Part shown: positions 22,758-34,230 of the stretch, piece after piece
Position numbering within the stretch: position 1 is the first letter of the stretch
How the letters are laid out: each line of letters starts with the position of its first letter
Source: Candolleomyces eurysporus
Lineage: Eukaryota > Basidiomycota > Agaricomycetes > Agaricales > Psathyrellaceae
Direction of reading: 5' to 3'
DNA length: 64,000 nucleotides
Assembly (NCBI GenBank): GCA_027579435.1
Contig: JANBPK010001042.1
Coordinates: forward strand, 62,001-126,000
The notes under the pieces: model-generated
The model's database searches: none
What the model saw: the letters and a program-made list of their open reading frames with translations, nothing else
Told to the model about the DNA's origin: nothing
Position numbers and translations under genes: made by a program

Positions 22758-23100
22758 AGTTCGCACTATCCTTGTATCAAAGCATGTCAGTTTTGAAAAA
22801 TCTTGACATGTACAGTATCATACAAATTACCCTTTGTTCAATCGTTTGTTGTGCGAAGGCATTTCAATGATGGAAGAGAGAAAGGAGCTCAGCTGAAGAG
22901 CGGAGGTCGCATGGGAGCATAGGGAGAGGTCCCGCGTTCGATCCGCGGAGGTCTCCATTATTTTCGAACATTCTTGCAGTTCAAGTGGGACCGAAAATGT
23001 GCATTCAAAGCAGTCATTCGAGTGAGTATCGTTGAAACGAGACAATTAAAGGATCATGTGAGTCAATTGCAGGATCCAGAAGCTATCAGGTTCAACAATC
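22758..23100 (+). repeat. Dispersed repeat with tRNA-like 3' half, copy S1
   Basis: Shared with copies S2-S4. It starts near GTTCGCACTATCCTTG, includes ACATGTACAGTATCATAC and then a tRNA-like T arm: a 5-bp stem CCGCG/CGCGG around TTCGATC (a B-box match) and a GGTCTCCA end at about 22,930-22,960. A common tail follows (CGAACATTCTTGCAGTTCAAG, to about 23,085). It could be a SINE-like retroposon. No convincing D or anticodon arm can be folded here. Confidence 0.6.
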
Positions 23101-23446
23101 CATGGTGGTTACGAGATGATACGGAGGAGAGGACGGTTAAAGAACCAACGGCTGGCATCCCTGATTCTGTCAGTCTTCTGCCGGTCCTCAAATTCGGCAG
23201 TTGCTGATGTAAGCATATGGGGGGACTGAGAAGTCTCGCGGACCACTGAGACCAACTTGACGGTAGTCCATGGTCTGCAAGGCCATATTTTAGAATATAC
23301 TGGCGTAGTACATATGGATAGAGATAGAGAGCCATTCCATCCCTCCCTTTTCCCCCACTTCACACACTACCACACCAGAGTCTACCACTGGAGAAGTTCT
23401 GGCCCATTCATATTTTACAAGCCTCAAGTACAAGTTGCCTTGCTCC

Positions 23447-23839
23447 ATGAGCTTCGGTAAGTTTGCCTTTCATAAGGATTCGATGCTCCCCATTAGTTGC
23501 TCACCATCGTGGTCGGTAGGAAGCGACGTTAACAGCATGAACTCAAAGAATCGATCTCCAGAAAATGGGAAAATATTATGCAAACTTGACCTCGATATCC
23601 CGGTCCCGTTTGATGACATCGTCGGGCACGCGGAACAAAAGCAAAAACTTGTCGGTAGAAACCCGTCATCGTCGTCTTCATCGTCGTCGGGTGCTGGTGG
23701 AGCGATGCCGTTCAACTATCGTCCACCCTCATTCCTGCTTGGGAGGCCGTCCCATGCAACGGTTCCCCTTCCTTCGCATGAAGATTCAGAACAAGTCGGC
23801 GCTCCGACTGGACTTGAAGAACATGAGCAGAGAGGGTGA
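23447..23839 (+). CDS. Small two-exon gene, 'MSFG' family copy b, function unknown
   Basis: MSFG, then a 63-nt intron (23,457-23,519, GTAAGT..GGTAG), then SDVNSMNSKNRSPENGK, LDLDIPVPFDDIVG, HAEQKQKLVG, a serine run, AMPFNYRPPSFLLGR and a C-terminal extension ending EEHEQRG. The intron length is a multiple of three and has no stop, so an unspliced message would also be open. Copies a and b, with their downstream S1 and S2 repeats, form a tandem pair about 1.3 kb apart. Confidence 0.55.
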   Translation: MSFGKFAFHKDSMLPISCSPSWSVGSDVNSMNSKNRSPENGKILCKLDLDIPVPFDDIVGHAEQKQKLVGRNPSSSSSSSSGAGGAMPFNYRPPSFLLGRPSHATVPLPSHEDSEQVGAPTGLEEHEQRG

Positions 23840-24196
23840 TGACTAAGCATTTCTTCAGTGGACGCTCTTTCTATCCGAACAAGCATAGCTTGTCCGAAAG
23901 CAGTAAACGTTGTAAACGTTCATTCGCCCTGTCAGTGAGGCCTAGGCCTTAGGCATCACATTCGCTCTATCCGGCATCATCTTGGCTAGCTGTTTCCGGT
24001 TTCTCGGCCCGGTTCCGTTTCCTTGGTCCAATACAGTCGATTCTCTCCGTCGTTCTTACTATCATTCATCTCCATTGATTTTTCTTATTTCTTTCCGACT
24101 ACACTAACTCTTGTTTGCTGTTGATTATCCTACCGCTTTTTCTGCTCTCTCTTCAAGTGATGTGTCCTTGTTACACCACCCCCTTCTCCAGTAATA
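23840..24196. other. Downstream flank of small-gene copy b
   Basis: No gene seen. Much of it is similar to 22,545-22,750, the flank of copy a, including TCGATTCTCTCCGTCGTTCT and GTGATGTGTCC. This supports duplication of the whole unit. Confidence 0.5.
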
Positions 24197-24530
24197 CACA
24201 GTTCGCACTATCCTTGAGTGTTAACATGTACAGTATCACGCAATGTACCCTTTGCTCAATCGTCCGTTGCGCGACGGCATTCAATGTAATGATGGAAGAG
24301 AGAAAGGAATTCGGGGAGCCGCATAGGAGCATAAGGAAAGGTTCAGCGTTCGACCCGCGGCGGTCTCCATTATTTTCGAACACTCTTGCGGTTCAAGTAG
24401 GACCGAAAATATGCACTCGAAGCAGTCATTCGAGTGAGTATCATAGAAACGAGAGAAGTAAAAGACCATGTGAGTCCATTGCGGGATCCAGAAGCTATTA
24501 TACACTTTGAGTGAGCAATTGAACGAGATA
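24197..24530 (+). repeat. Dispersed repeat with tRNA-like 3' half, copy S2
   Basis: Same element as S1. The T-arm region at about 24,335-24,365 has one stem change (CAGCG/CGCGG around TTCGACC). The tail extends further, to ACTTTGAGTGAGCAATTGAA, and directly abuts the broken kinase copy, as S3 abuts the intact kinase. Confidence 0.6.
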
Positions 24531-24544
24531 ATTTGAATAATGAT

Positions 24545-25756
24545 AAAGATCTGTCGACTAGTCTGCCGATTTGGACGTCTGCACTTTGCATACGGGGGCT
24601 TTGAAGTTGCGTATCCAAGGATGGCGTAAGAGCTCTTTGGCAGATGCTCTATCGGTTCCAGGGAGAGAACGCCAATGCCAAGTCCCTCTCTTCCGAGCTA
24701 TCTTCGGTGTTAATGGGCACCTTTCGATGGCGAGAGAGTGCCTTTGCCAATGTCTTTGGATACATCATCCGGTCAGGGATGTTCATGAGGGAGCCTGAGC
24801 ACATGGGTTAGCGTTAACTCGAGGAATCAAGGGAAGCACTGACCATTCTCTGCTAAAAGTCGTGTAGCGTACTTAGAATTTTGATAGAAGTATGCGGGAA
24901 ACTGCTGGTTGACGGAGAGAAGTTCGAGTTGGTTGGCCAAAAGGTCGTCTTCCTCTGACCAAGTCGGGCCACCCTGAGCACGGAAAAGCGTCCGACCCGT
25001 GATGAATTCGTATGTCTGGAATATTATCAGTAGCCGTTACTGACCAGAAGATATGACGGCAATTACCAGACAGCCAAGTGACCATATGTCAATCTTCTCG
25101 TCCCAATTCCGCCCTAGGACGACTTCGGGCGCTCGTAGTCGAATCGGCTGCACGGGATTCGCGCTCCTGACAATTTGCGACCCAGCCATCGGGCTGAACC
25201 GAAATCCGCCACCTTGAATTTCCAAGAAAGACAATCTGTCTGGTCGATTGGCGGTGGTATTGAAGGCTGAGATCGGATTGCTTCAATAGTTTCTCCCATT
25301 ATCTTGCGGGGAGGATATCTCTGCACCGAAGTCTCCTTCAACATGGCATTCACCAGACGCTTGGCTTCCCTCGAATTCAGGCCCAACAAGATATTTGCAG
25401 GTTTCAGATCTTGAACAATGCCGTCAGTAAATGAGTATCCGGGGCGAGACGAGCTGAGTGCACCTACCTGTGTGTACGACTTTACATTCCGTGTGGAGAT
25501 AGTCTAGTGCCACGCACAACTGTTCCACAATAGACTTGACCAAGTTTGTCGGTGCAAAGTCCTGGCCTACTTGCTCTCTCAGAGCGGCGAGATCCATGCC
25601 CCCTAGCTCCACAGGTACTGAGCTTTGCCTTGATTCGTGTAGAACGAATGGACCAGTCGAAGGCACTGTTTCGCTCCTCTGCTGTGGGGCTTTATTGGGC
25701 TGGATACTCGCCCCAGGATTTCGCGTTCGTGAAACCTGGGGTGTTTCGGACCTAAC
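24545..25756 (-). pseudogene. SRPK-like kinase pseudogene, 5'-truncated
   Basis: Copy of the kinase at 28,350-30,055, lacking the N-lobe. Homology stops abruptly at 25,756, inside the exon that follows the ATP-lysine. It keeps LDYLHTECKVVHT, NILLGLNSREAKRL and KVADFGSARWLG. An 8-base insertion after that throws the activation segment out of frame, and deletions around 24,650-24,670 break the C-lobe end. Not functional. Confidence 0.85.
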
Positions 25757-26727
25757 GTCCTTCAAACTCGGCCTCAGAGGGGGATCTCAGTAGCAGTAAC
25801 GGCAGGGAAGCATACATTAAAGTAGTAGAAAGTACGGAGCAACTCCTCCTCCAGCCCGAGAGAAGCTTGGGACTAAGGCCTTTGCTGAAGCAATGATATG
25901 GCCATGCCGCACCCCTTGGTGATGAATAAAACTGAATTGGAGTGTCTTGATGGCTTGCGCAAATAGCCATCTGAATTACCAGGTTCTGTACTAAAACATC
26001 CACGAGTAGCTTATTGTTCGCATCTGTGGGGCGCTCCATGAGCTATCGCCTATCTACACGTCAGTATGGTATAGCATGGCTGTGAATGCAATCAAATTCT
26101 ACTTCGAGTGCTATCAGAGGAGAAATGAGCTGGGAAAAAGGACGGTCCACGTTTACCAAGAGATGCAGATAAAGAATGATTCTGAGAAAAGATCGTTCAA
26201 AAGAATGGCAAGTAGTGCCACATTGCCGCATCATTACTTTCTTCCTGCTAGTTGGTGGTAGGGACTTGGGACTCTGGGAGGTTGGGGAAAGTTAATCCCG
26301 GCTGCCGACCGTGTGCTCCTGGTGCCGCCGATCACTATCGCAGCGGGGGNACACACTTGCGCCCACAATATGGCTTCAGCCCGCGAAGAAGCTCAGATGA
26401 GTAGCGGTTGGAGTCATTTCTGAAAGCTCTGATAGTGGCGGGATCATAATTTACGATAATTTCGAAAGAGGATGCCTTAGATAGCACCAAGAAAAATAAA
26501 TAAATAGCCGCATCACAAAGTTAAGCCCGGATTACTCCCAGTTATTCACGGGTAAGTCCGACTCAATGTCGCATATCAGCTAAGTCCCACTCATTCAAGG
26601 CTTAAGCTCCCGAAAACGCCGTCGATAGACCCAGTCACGGAAAAGTGAGTGTTGCATTCAGACACAAGGTAGTTATCTACGATCACCAGATCTGAGTAAA
26701 GATAAATCGGGAGGTTTCCCATATCCG
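25757..26727. other. Intergenic stretch, no gene supported
   Basis: About 970 bp with only short open frames. It contains an N at 26,350 after a G run. Nothing here resembles the missing 5' part of the kinase pseudogene. Confidence 0.5.
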
Positions 26728-26812
26728 TTCTATATACTATAAAGCCTGCAGAAATCGAGTTGTTGGTAAACCGCAGCCCCCGTTCGAAAGTCCTTAGTAC
26801 CTCTCTACATCT

Positions 26813-27941
26813 ATGTCATTGTTCTCTGAGATGCCTGGTAATGCATGGCCGCCATCCTCAGAGCCAAATTCTGATTTTCGAGCTCCAACAAGCTCCTGGA
26901 GTACGGGCGTCCCCGACGTCACTTTTGGTCAGGTCGAACGCGGAGACCTATTGTTCCCTGACTTTCGAACCATTGATCGACCAGAGGCTAATGGGCCTGG
27001 GTCAGCCGCTACATACAGTGCGTCCAGCACTGCCGACTCCGCGAACAATTCTAACGCCGCTCCTGATCATTTCCAAGCAGGGGACGCCTACATGCAGCGA
27101 GCTGTGGCCAGGGGAGGCAAAAGTCGAAGAAAAAAAAAGCGCTGGGCCTTGGGGTGGAATCAAGACTCCAGGGCGAGGAGCTGCAAGCCGAAGAGCACGC
27201 TCCAATTTAATCAGGAAGATTCGTCTTGCCTCCGCCATCGCACCCAGTGACTATCCATCTGTCATGCAGGATACGGTCACCGAAACGAAGGAGGACTCGG
27301 ACGTTGAGATGGCCAGCCCAGATAGCCCCAGTGTGGAGCTACCACCCTTGTCCAACAACCCGCCGACCTCATTTTCCACGGGCACTGCGCCGAACCCGGA
27401 GGACCATGAACGAATTCTCGAGAAAATGAAATCGCTCACCTCCCATTGCCAACATTACATCGAGCTCGCCTATTCCACTCACTTGAACGCCCTCAACATC
27501 CAAGCATACGACCATCGCATCGGAGTCATCCTCCTCGCCCTCCTTGAGCTCGTCGCGCAGCGCAGGATTTACTCCGAACGGCATCAAGGATATGCGGACC
27601 AAATGGCGGCTACGCTGCAGCAGGTAGAGGGCATGGGGTCCGTCGGCGAGGCTACAGGCCTGAGAGACGCACAGGCAAATATCGACGACGCCATGCGAGC
27701 GGTATGGGGCGCCGACCCTATCACCCCCTCCGCTATCCCAGCGTATCAGGAGGTGCCAGACCACAGCGGGCAACCGGTCATGGTCATCCCGCTCTTCAGG
27801 CCATTCGAGAGCAAGCTGATTTCGGACGCTGTGAAGGAGTTGGGCAAGTGCTTGGCGGAGTCACCAATGTCGGCTTACCGTGCCTTGTTTGCGAGCGACG
27901 AAGTTGAAGAGGGTGCCAATCAGGAATCAGTCCAGGCTTGA
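26813..27941 (+). CDS. Uncharacterised protein with possible A-tract frameshift
   Basis: Two overlapping frames make up this gene. The first (ATG 26,813, MSLFSEMPGNAWPP) is Ser/Pro-rich and reaches a basic patch GGKSRRKKK at a run of nine A (about 27,129-27,137). The second (open from upstream, first ATG 26,841) carries the rest: WGGIKTPGRG, ASPDSPSVELPP, a helical core (ILEKMKSLTSHCQHYIELAY, RIGVILLALLELVAQRRI, YADQMAATLQQVEG) and PVMVIPLFRPFESKL. A one-base change in the A tract would join the two. A TATA-like CTATATACTATAAAG lies at 26,730. No known domain is recognised. A broken paralogue lies at 35,307. Confidence 0.55.
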
Positions 27942-27960
27942 GAGATTGGCCTCACACTTG

Positions 27961-28340
27961 ACCCAGTTCGCACTATTCTTGTATCAAAGTATGTCAGTTC
28001 TGAGAAGTTTTAACATGTACAGTATCATACAAATTACCCTTTGCTCAATCGTTTGTTGCGCGACGACATTCAATGTGATGATGGGAGAAAGAGGAACCCA
28101 GCCGATCATGATGGGCTCCCATGCGAGCCTATCTATTGAGTAAAGGTTCCGCGTTCGATCCGCGGTGGTCCCTATTTTTTTNCGAACATTCTTGGGGTTC
28201 AAGCAGTACCACAGATGTACTTGAAGCAATCATGAGTGGATATAATTGCAATAAGATAACTAGAATTCCATGCGAGTCCATTGTGGTATCCAGAAGCTGT
28301 TATACACTTTGAGTGAGCAATTGAGCGAGATAATTTAAAG
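27961..28340 (+). repeat. Dispersed repeat with tRNA-like 3' half, copy S3
   Basis: Same element as S1 and S2. The T arm is perfect (CCGCG-TTCGATC-CGCGG, about 28,152-28,168), followed by TGGTCCCT and a run of seven T plus N, a possible Pol III terminator. The insertion sits about 20 bp after the stop of the 26,813 gene, in the same place as S4 relative to its paralogue, so both descend from one insertion. Confidence 0.65.
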
Positions 28341-28349
28341 ATTTGGCGA

Positions 28350-30055
28350 CTAGTCTGCCGATTTAGACGTCTGTGGTTTGCGTACGGGGGCTTTGAAGTT
28401 GCGTATCCAAGGATGGCGTAAGAGCTCTTTGGCAGATGCTCTTTCCTTCGGTTCCAGAGAGAGACAGCGAGTAATGAACGCTAATGCCAAGTCCCTCTCT
28501 TCCGAATTATCTTCGGTGTTGATGGGCACCTTTCGATGGCGAGAGAGTGCCTTTGCCAATGTCTTTGGATACATCATCCGGTCAGGGATGTTCTTGAGGG
28601 AGCCTGAGCACATGGGTTAGCGTTAACTCGAGGGATCAAGGGAAGCACTGACCATTTTCTGCTAAAAGCCGTGTAGCGTACTTTGAATTTTGATAGAAAT
28701 ATGCGGGAAACTGCTGGTTGACGGAGAGGAGTTCGAGTTGGTTGGCCAAAAGGTCGTCTTCCTCTGACCAAGTCGGGCCACCCTGAGCACGGAAAAGCGT
28801 CCGGCCCGTGATAAATTCGTATGTCTGGAATACTATCAGTAGCCGTTACTGACCAGAAAAAGATGATAGCAATTACCAGACAGCCAAGAGACCATATGTC
28901 AATCTTCTCGTCCCAATTCCGCCCTAGGACGACTTCAGGCGCTCGTAGTCGAATCGGCTGCACGAGGTTTGCGCTCCTGCGACCCAGCCATTGGGCTGAA
29001 CCGAAATCCGCCACCTTGAATTTCCAAGAAAGACAATCTGTCTGGTCGATTGGCGGTGGTAAAGGCTGGGATCGGATTGCTTCAACAGTTTCTCCCATTA
29101 TCTTGCGGGGAGGATATCTCTGCACCGATGTTTCCTTTAACATGGCGTTCACCAGACGCTTGGCTTCCCTCGAATTTAGGCCCAACAAGATATTTGCAGG
29201 CTTCAGATCTTCAACGATGCCGTCAGTAAATGAATATCCGGGGCGAGACGAGCTGAGTGCACCTACCTGTGTGCACGACTTTACATTCCGTGTGGAGATA
29301 GTCTAGTGCCACGCACAACTGTTTCACAATAGACTTGACCAAGTCTGTCGGTAGTGCAAAGTCCTGGCCTACTTGCTCTCTCAGTGCGGCGAGATCCATG
29401 CCCCCTAGCTCCAAGACAAGGCACAGGTACTGAGCTTTGCCCTGATTCGTGTAGAATGAGTGGACCAGTCGAAGGCATTGTTTAGCTCCTCTGCTGTGGG
29501 GCTTTATTGGGCTGGATACTCGCCCCAGGATTTCGCGTTCGTGAAACCTGGGGTGTTTCGGACCTAACGACTGGTTACTTTCGAGAAAGGTGCCGTATTC
29601 GTTCACGATCTTCAACGCGTAGTATTTCTTGGATCTAGCAAAATTAGACAAGCAGAGGATACAGATATAAAAACGCACTGATGGTCAAAGGTGAGCCAGG
29701 TTGTAGCATACGTCCCCCAGCCCAGTTTCCTCAAAATTTCATACTGGTCTTCTGGTCCCAAACGATCGCCAATGTCAACTCTGGCATACCCATAGCCATC
29801 TGTAATAGCCAAAGTGCACGGCTCTTCGTCGAATCCTATGGGTTTAGTCCGCTGAGCGGTGCCAGGAATCGTCGAGGTGAAAAAATCGGTGGCTGGGTTG
29901 ACAGCGACTGCATACTGGTGGGATCTCGTTCCTGGTGGGTTGCAGAATCTTCGACGGTGCCTTCGCCGCTTGCATGTGCTTGTGAGAGACCACTGAGAGG
30001 AGAATGCGGGTGAGAATGGTGCTCTTGCTGCCTTGGAGAGCGAGCCTGAAAGCAT
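28350..30055 (-). CDS. SRPK-family serine/threonine protein kinase
   Basis: Kinase of the SR-protein-kinase/CMGC type. From ATG 30055 the leader is basic and Ser-rich (MLSGSLSKAARAPFSPAF, CKRRRHRRRF), possibly organellar or nuclear. Glycine loop: LGWGTYATTWL. ATP lysine: YYALKIVNEYG. Catalytic loop: VVHT joined across an intron to DLKPANILLG, with the HTD form typical of SRPKs. Activation site: VADFGSAQWLG. Then LRAPEVVLG and WDEKIDIWSLGCLV, EFITGRTLFRA, and C-lobe ITRCLSLEPKERASAKELL with HPWI. A spacer insert (about 50 residues) separates DLKPANILLG from DFG, also as in SRPKs. At least five short introns. Substrates are unknown. Its start is about 400 bp from divergent LYS4. Confidence 0.85.
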
Positions 30056-30453
30056 GGTACGCTAGAGCCTGCACCGTGGAAAGGTGGACGGCATCGCGGT
30101 TCACAATTCAATTCACAGCATTAGAGCCATTGGCGCTGTGGGGATGATGACCCTGGAAGACTGTTCGGCAGCCAATCAGAGACGGGGACCGCAGTTAGGA
30201 GAACTTTGAAAGATGACGATTCCTTTTGTGGTTGAGGAGCAAAGAAAATCAAGTGCATAAGGCAAGATGCACTGCCGCTGTTGATGGCGACGAGCAAGGG
30301 CCCATTGACGGTCTTCGGAGTTTGTCGGCATTGTCCAATCTGACGCGATCGGGCAAATTTCCGACGGGCCAGTAGCAGCTGTACAATTTCATTACACGCG
30401 GAAAACATACACTTCGCCTCCATTCCCGACGCCATCCCTTCGCAGCTCCCACC

Positions 30454-32712
30454 ATGCGACTCCAGTCCTGGTCGACGCTGCGCCATGGCCGAGCTGCCTC
30501 AGCCCTTTATTCAAGGCGTTTCTACGCCTCCCACTCCAGCGTGCCCCAGACCATCATCGAGAAGGTCGTCCAGAAGTATGCCGTCGGACTGCCTGAGGGC
30601 AAGGCCGTCAAGGCTGGAGACTATGTCATGATTCGCCCAGAGCATGTTATGACCCATGACAATACCGGTCCTGTCATATCCAAGTGTGTGTGCTTCACCA
30701 TGCATCCCTCGGAGCAGTTAATTCATCGAATGGTACAGGTTCAAGTCGATAGGCGCAACCAAAANTTTACAAGCCAAATCAGCCGGTCTTTACTCTTGAC
30801 CACGACGTACAAAATCGCACTCCCAAGAACCTCCAAAAGTACGCAAACATCGAAGAGTTTGCTCGAAACAATGGCGTCGACTTCTACCCAGCCGGACGAG
30901 GTATTGGACACCAGGTTCTTGTGGAGGAAGGCTACGCTTTCCCTTACACCCTGACCGTCGCCAGTGACAGTCACAGCAACATGTACGGAGGTGTTGGTTG
31001 TGTTGGAACCCCCATTGTACGAACAGACGCCGCAGCACTTTGGGCGACCGGCAAGACATGGTGGCAGGTCCCTCGCATGGTCAAAGTCGAGCTGAAAGGT
31101 CGCCTCGCGCCAGGGGTCACGGGAAAGGACGTCATCGTCGCACTCTGCGGATCGTTCAACCAAGACCAAGTCCTCAACGCCGCGATCGAATTCACTGGCG
31201 AGGGTGTTTCGACACTAAGCGTCGACGAACGACTTACCATCTCCAATATGACGACGGAATGGGGTGCTTTGGCGGGTGTTTTCCCCGTCGACGACGTCCT
31301 ACTGAATTGGTACGACAACGTTGTCAACAAGCTCGAACTCCGAACATTCTCTTCATCCTCTGGCATCCCTCCTCCACCAGCACACCCCCGTATCAACAGG
31401 GAGCGATTAAGTTCGCTCCGTGACAGCCCGTTCGCATCTGATCCCAATGCGGAGTACTCTTCGCATCTCGTATTCGACCTCTCCACCCTCGTACCACACG
31501 TCTCTGGCCCTAACAGCGTTAAAGTCTCCACCCCTCTCCCCGTCCTCGAATCTCAGAACATCAAAGTCAACAAAGCCTATCTCGTGAGCTGTACGAACTC
31601 GCGGGTCTCTGACATTGCCGCTGCCGCCGAAGTCATCCGTGGCAAAAAGGTCGCCTCAGGAGTGGAATTCTACATCGCCGCTGCCAGTTCAGCCGTCCAA
31701 CAAGAAGCTGAGGCCTTGGGCTACTGGGAGGCGCTCGTGCAAGCTGGTGCAAAGACCCTCCCAGCTGGATGTGGTCCTTGCATCGGTCTGGGTACCGGCC
31801 TTCTCGAAGACGGTGAAGTGGGTATCAGCGCAACCAACCGGAACTACAAAGGTCGTATGGGAAGCCCGCAAGCACAGGCGTACCTNAGCCAGCCCGGCAG
31901 TCGTCGCTGCTAGCGCGGTGAACGGATACATCTCCGGCCCTAGTACACTCGACCCTGCCTCCCTCCCACCCGTCGGTGCTCCAACGTTCTCGATCTCTGA
32001 ACCACAACCAGGTTCATCGAGTTCGGCTGGGTCGGAAAGCGCCGTGGAACCCCTGCTCGAAGGTTTCCCATCGTCCTTCGTCGGCCCTCTCCTCTTCGCA
32101 CCCCAGGACAACCTAAACACGGACGGTATCTACCCGGGCAAGTACACGTACCAGGACGACATCACACTCGAACGCCAAGCCGAAGTCGTGATGGAGAACT
32201 ACGACCCGGGATTCGCACCGCTCGTCGCCTCCCTGCGCGCGTCCTCCTCCCGCCGACTCCCCAAGGCCGCTCGACCGGGGAAGCCTGGCGTCGTCCTCGT
32301 GTCGGGGTACAACTTTGGGACGGGGTCGTCCCGCGAGCAGGCGGCGACGGCGTTGAAGGCGGCCGGGGTGCCCGTCGTCGTGGCCGGCTCGTTTGGCGAT
32401 ATATTCAAGCGGAATGCTATCAATAACGGGTTGGTATGCCTGGAGTGCCCGGAACTCGTGGCCGACTTGACTGCCGCGTATGCGAAGGATGGGAAACGTG
32501 GGGCGGGAGGCAAGGATGGGGAGTTGACTGTCGACAAGGGGTTCCAGATTGAGATCGGGATGGAGGATGGGCGGGTCGTGTTGAAGAGGGATGATGCGGA
32601 GGAGAAGGTTTATAGGGTTAAGCCTGTGGGGCCTAGTGTACAGGAGCTTTGGTTGTGTGGGGGGTTGGAGGGGTATATCTTGAAGGAGATCCAGAAGGAG
32701 GCTTCTTCGTAG
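30454..32712 (+). CDS. LYS4: Homoaconitase, mitochondrial (lysine biosynthesis)
   Basis: Converts homocitrate to homoisocitrate via cis-homoaconitate in the alpha-aminoadipate pathway, in mitochondria. [20 protein letters not shown] is a good presequence. Exon 1 carries [20 protein letters not shown]; intron 30,684-30,738. Then [54 protein letters not shown], the Fe-S cysteine regions [17 protein letters not shown] and [10 protein letters not shown], and the swivel domain [20 protein letters not shown]. Ns at 30,765 and 31,886 each add one base; dropping them restores the frame ([26 protein letters not shown]). The C-terminal 170 codons are duplicated at 36,336. Confidence 0.95.
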
Positions 32713-32877
32713 CGTCCTACGGCTACCTTGTGTATCAAAAGTTAGATTCATGCTCATTTGTAATACGACACATCCAGTTTTTGGGATCTGCGTTGATTCC
32801 TGGGCATCGTTATTAAGTACAGGCGTAAGTACGTTATAATTGTCGTGTTGCCATCCTTCGTTTACTACTCAAAGTGC
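32713..32877. other. LYS4 3' flank, ending at a tandem-duplication junction
   Basis: This 165-bp flank recurs almost unchanged at 36,854-37,014. At 32,877/32,878 it switches to a copy of the AIG2-like gene's first exon (20,697 onward). Confidence 0.75.
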
Positions 32878-33330
32878 GTGCATGAGCGTGCCATAGAAGA
32901 ACGCTGGCTTGCCTTCAGAGGCACTGAGGTTGTCGGGGGCGGCCATTTCTAACTGCTTCGTCGTCACCGCCCTCGTCGCAAAGGGTTTGAAGTGAGGCGC
33001 GTCTGTGAACTCGAGCTACTTATGCCCTTGACCCAAACTGGAGTCGTACGGGATAAGATGATAAGAGGAAGAGAACAAATCGCGCTTGAGTTCATAACCC
33101 ACTGTCAATGGTAGCATCGCCGGACACATCGCATTGCCGAATGCATGAGGATACATAGTTATATCTTATAATTCGTCCATCTCCATAATATCGGAATACT
33201 CGAAGTCCTCCTTTGGCAAGACAAGTCGGCAAAGAGTTACTTTTACAAAGGGCCTTACGTGTACCGGATACATAGGCATGGGGCGAGACATCACATCCAC
33301 CGCGGCCGCAGGCACCGCGAGATCACGACA
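32878..33330 (-). pseudogene. AIG2-like gene 5' fragment
   Basis: DNA copy of the first exon start and upstream region of the gene at 20,034-20,786 (compare 20,697-21,070). It includes the complement of AFFYGTLMHP and the upstream CCCTTGACCCAAACTGGAGT block. Exons 2 and 3 are absent, so no protein can be made. Confidence 0.75.
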
Positions 33331-33478
33331 CCCACAGTAACCAAGCCTCGACGTTAAATTCCTTTCCCAGTTGAATTTTTTCGATAGGGCCGAGGTCTGA
33401 GCATGCTAGCTCGTCAACGGCCATTCTGCGAAGGTCATTGACAGTATCTTCCTCGGCTCTCTAGCCTGTCCAGCGCAT

Positions 33479-33680
33479 AGGCACCGCTACAGGATGGGAT
33501 CCTGTTCGGCGTCACAACCTGTTTGCAAGAGCAAGGCACGGTGACAGCCTGTTTTGAACACACACTGGCAGGCACCGTGACAGGATGGAATCCTACTCAG
33601 CATCGTAGCCTGTTTGAACACACAGGCATCATGACAAGACGGGAAATCTGCTCGGCTTTATAGCCTGTTTTGACAGTGTA
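33479..33680. repeat. Degenerate tandem repeat, about 3 units
   Basis: Units start near 33,479, 33,570 and 33,624 and share GGCACCGTGACAGGATGG, AATCCTG.TCGGC and AGCCTGTTTGAACACAC, each with 15-30% differences. A partial unit lies near 33,536. No coding content is seen from 33,331 to 34,070. Confidence 0.55.
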
Positions 33681-34230
33681 TTGGGCTCGACTTGCAATCC
33701 ATCATAACGATTGGCACTTGCCTTGGCGCTGAGGTTGTCCAAGGTGGCCATTTATCTCCTCATCAATGCACTCCTACAGATTTGAGAAGCGCCGATGAAC
33801 TAAAGGGAACTATTTACACACTTGACTAAGACGAGAAGATATGATAATGTGGAGAGAACGGTTAGCGCTGAAGAGCTATCACACTAACAGCTGATATGAC
33901 ATCCCTTATGGCTCTGGTCTCTGCCTTCTATTGGAACAGGCATTTGTTGAGGTATCAGTAGAGACTCGAAGGCTCGTGGACCTACGGCGGTCCATGCACT
34001 TACGAGTCTGATGGAAGAGATTGATTCTTGAGACACTGTCTGCTGATGTGCCTGACACTCAGGCTAATGATCCTCATATTTTGGTATATACTGGCATAGT
34101 ACATATGGATAGAAGGCCATCCATTCCCTCCCTTTCCCCCACTTCACGTACTACCACACCAGAGTCTACCACTGGAGAAGTTCTGGCTCATTTATATCTT
34201 GGTAGCCTCAAGTACCAGTTGCTTCACTCC

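Noticed and set aside
30790..31531. Minus-strand open frames over LYS4
   Set aside because: Antisense to strongly conserved homoaconitase coding sequence.
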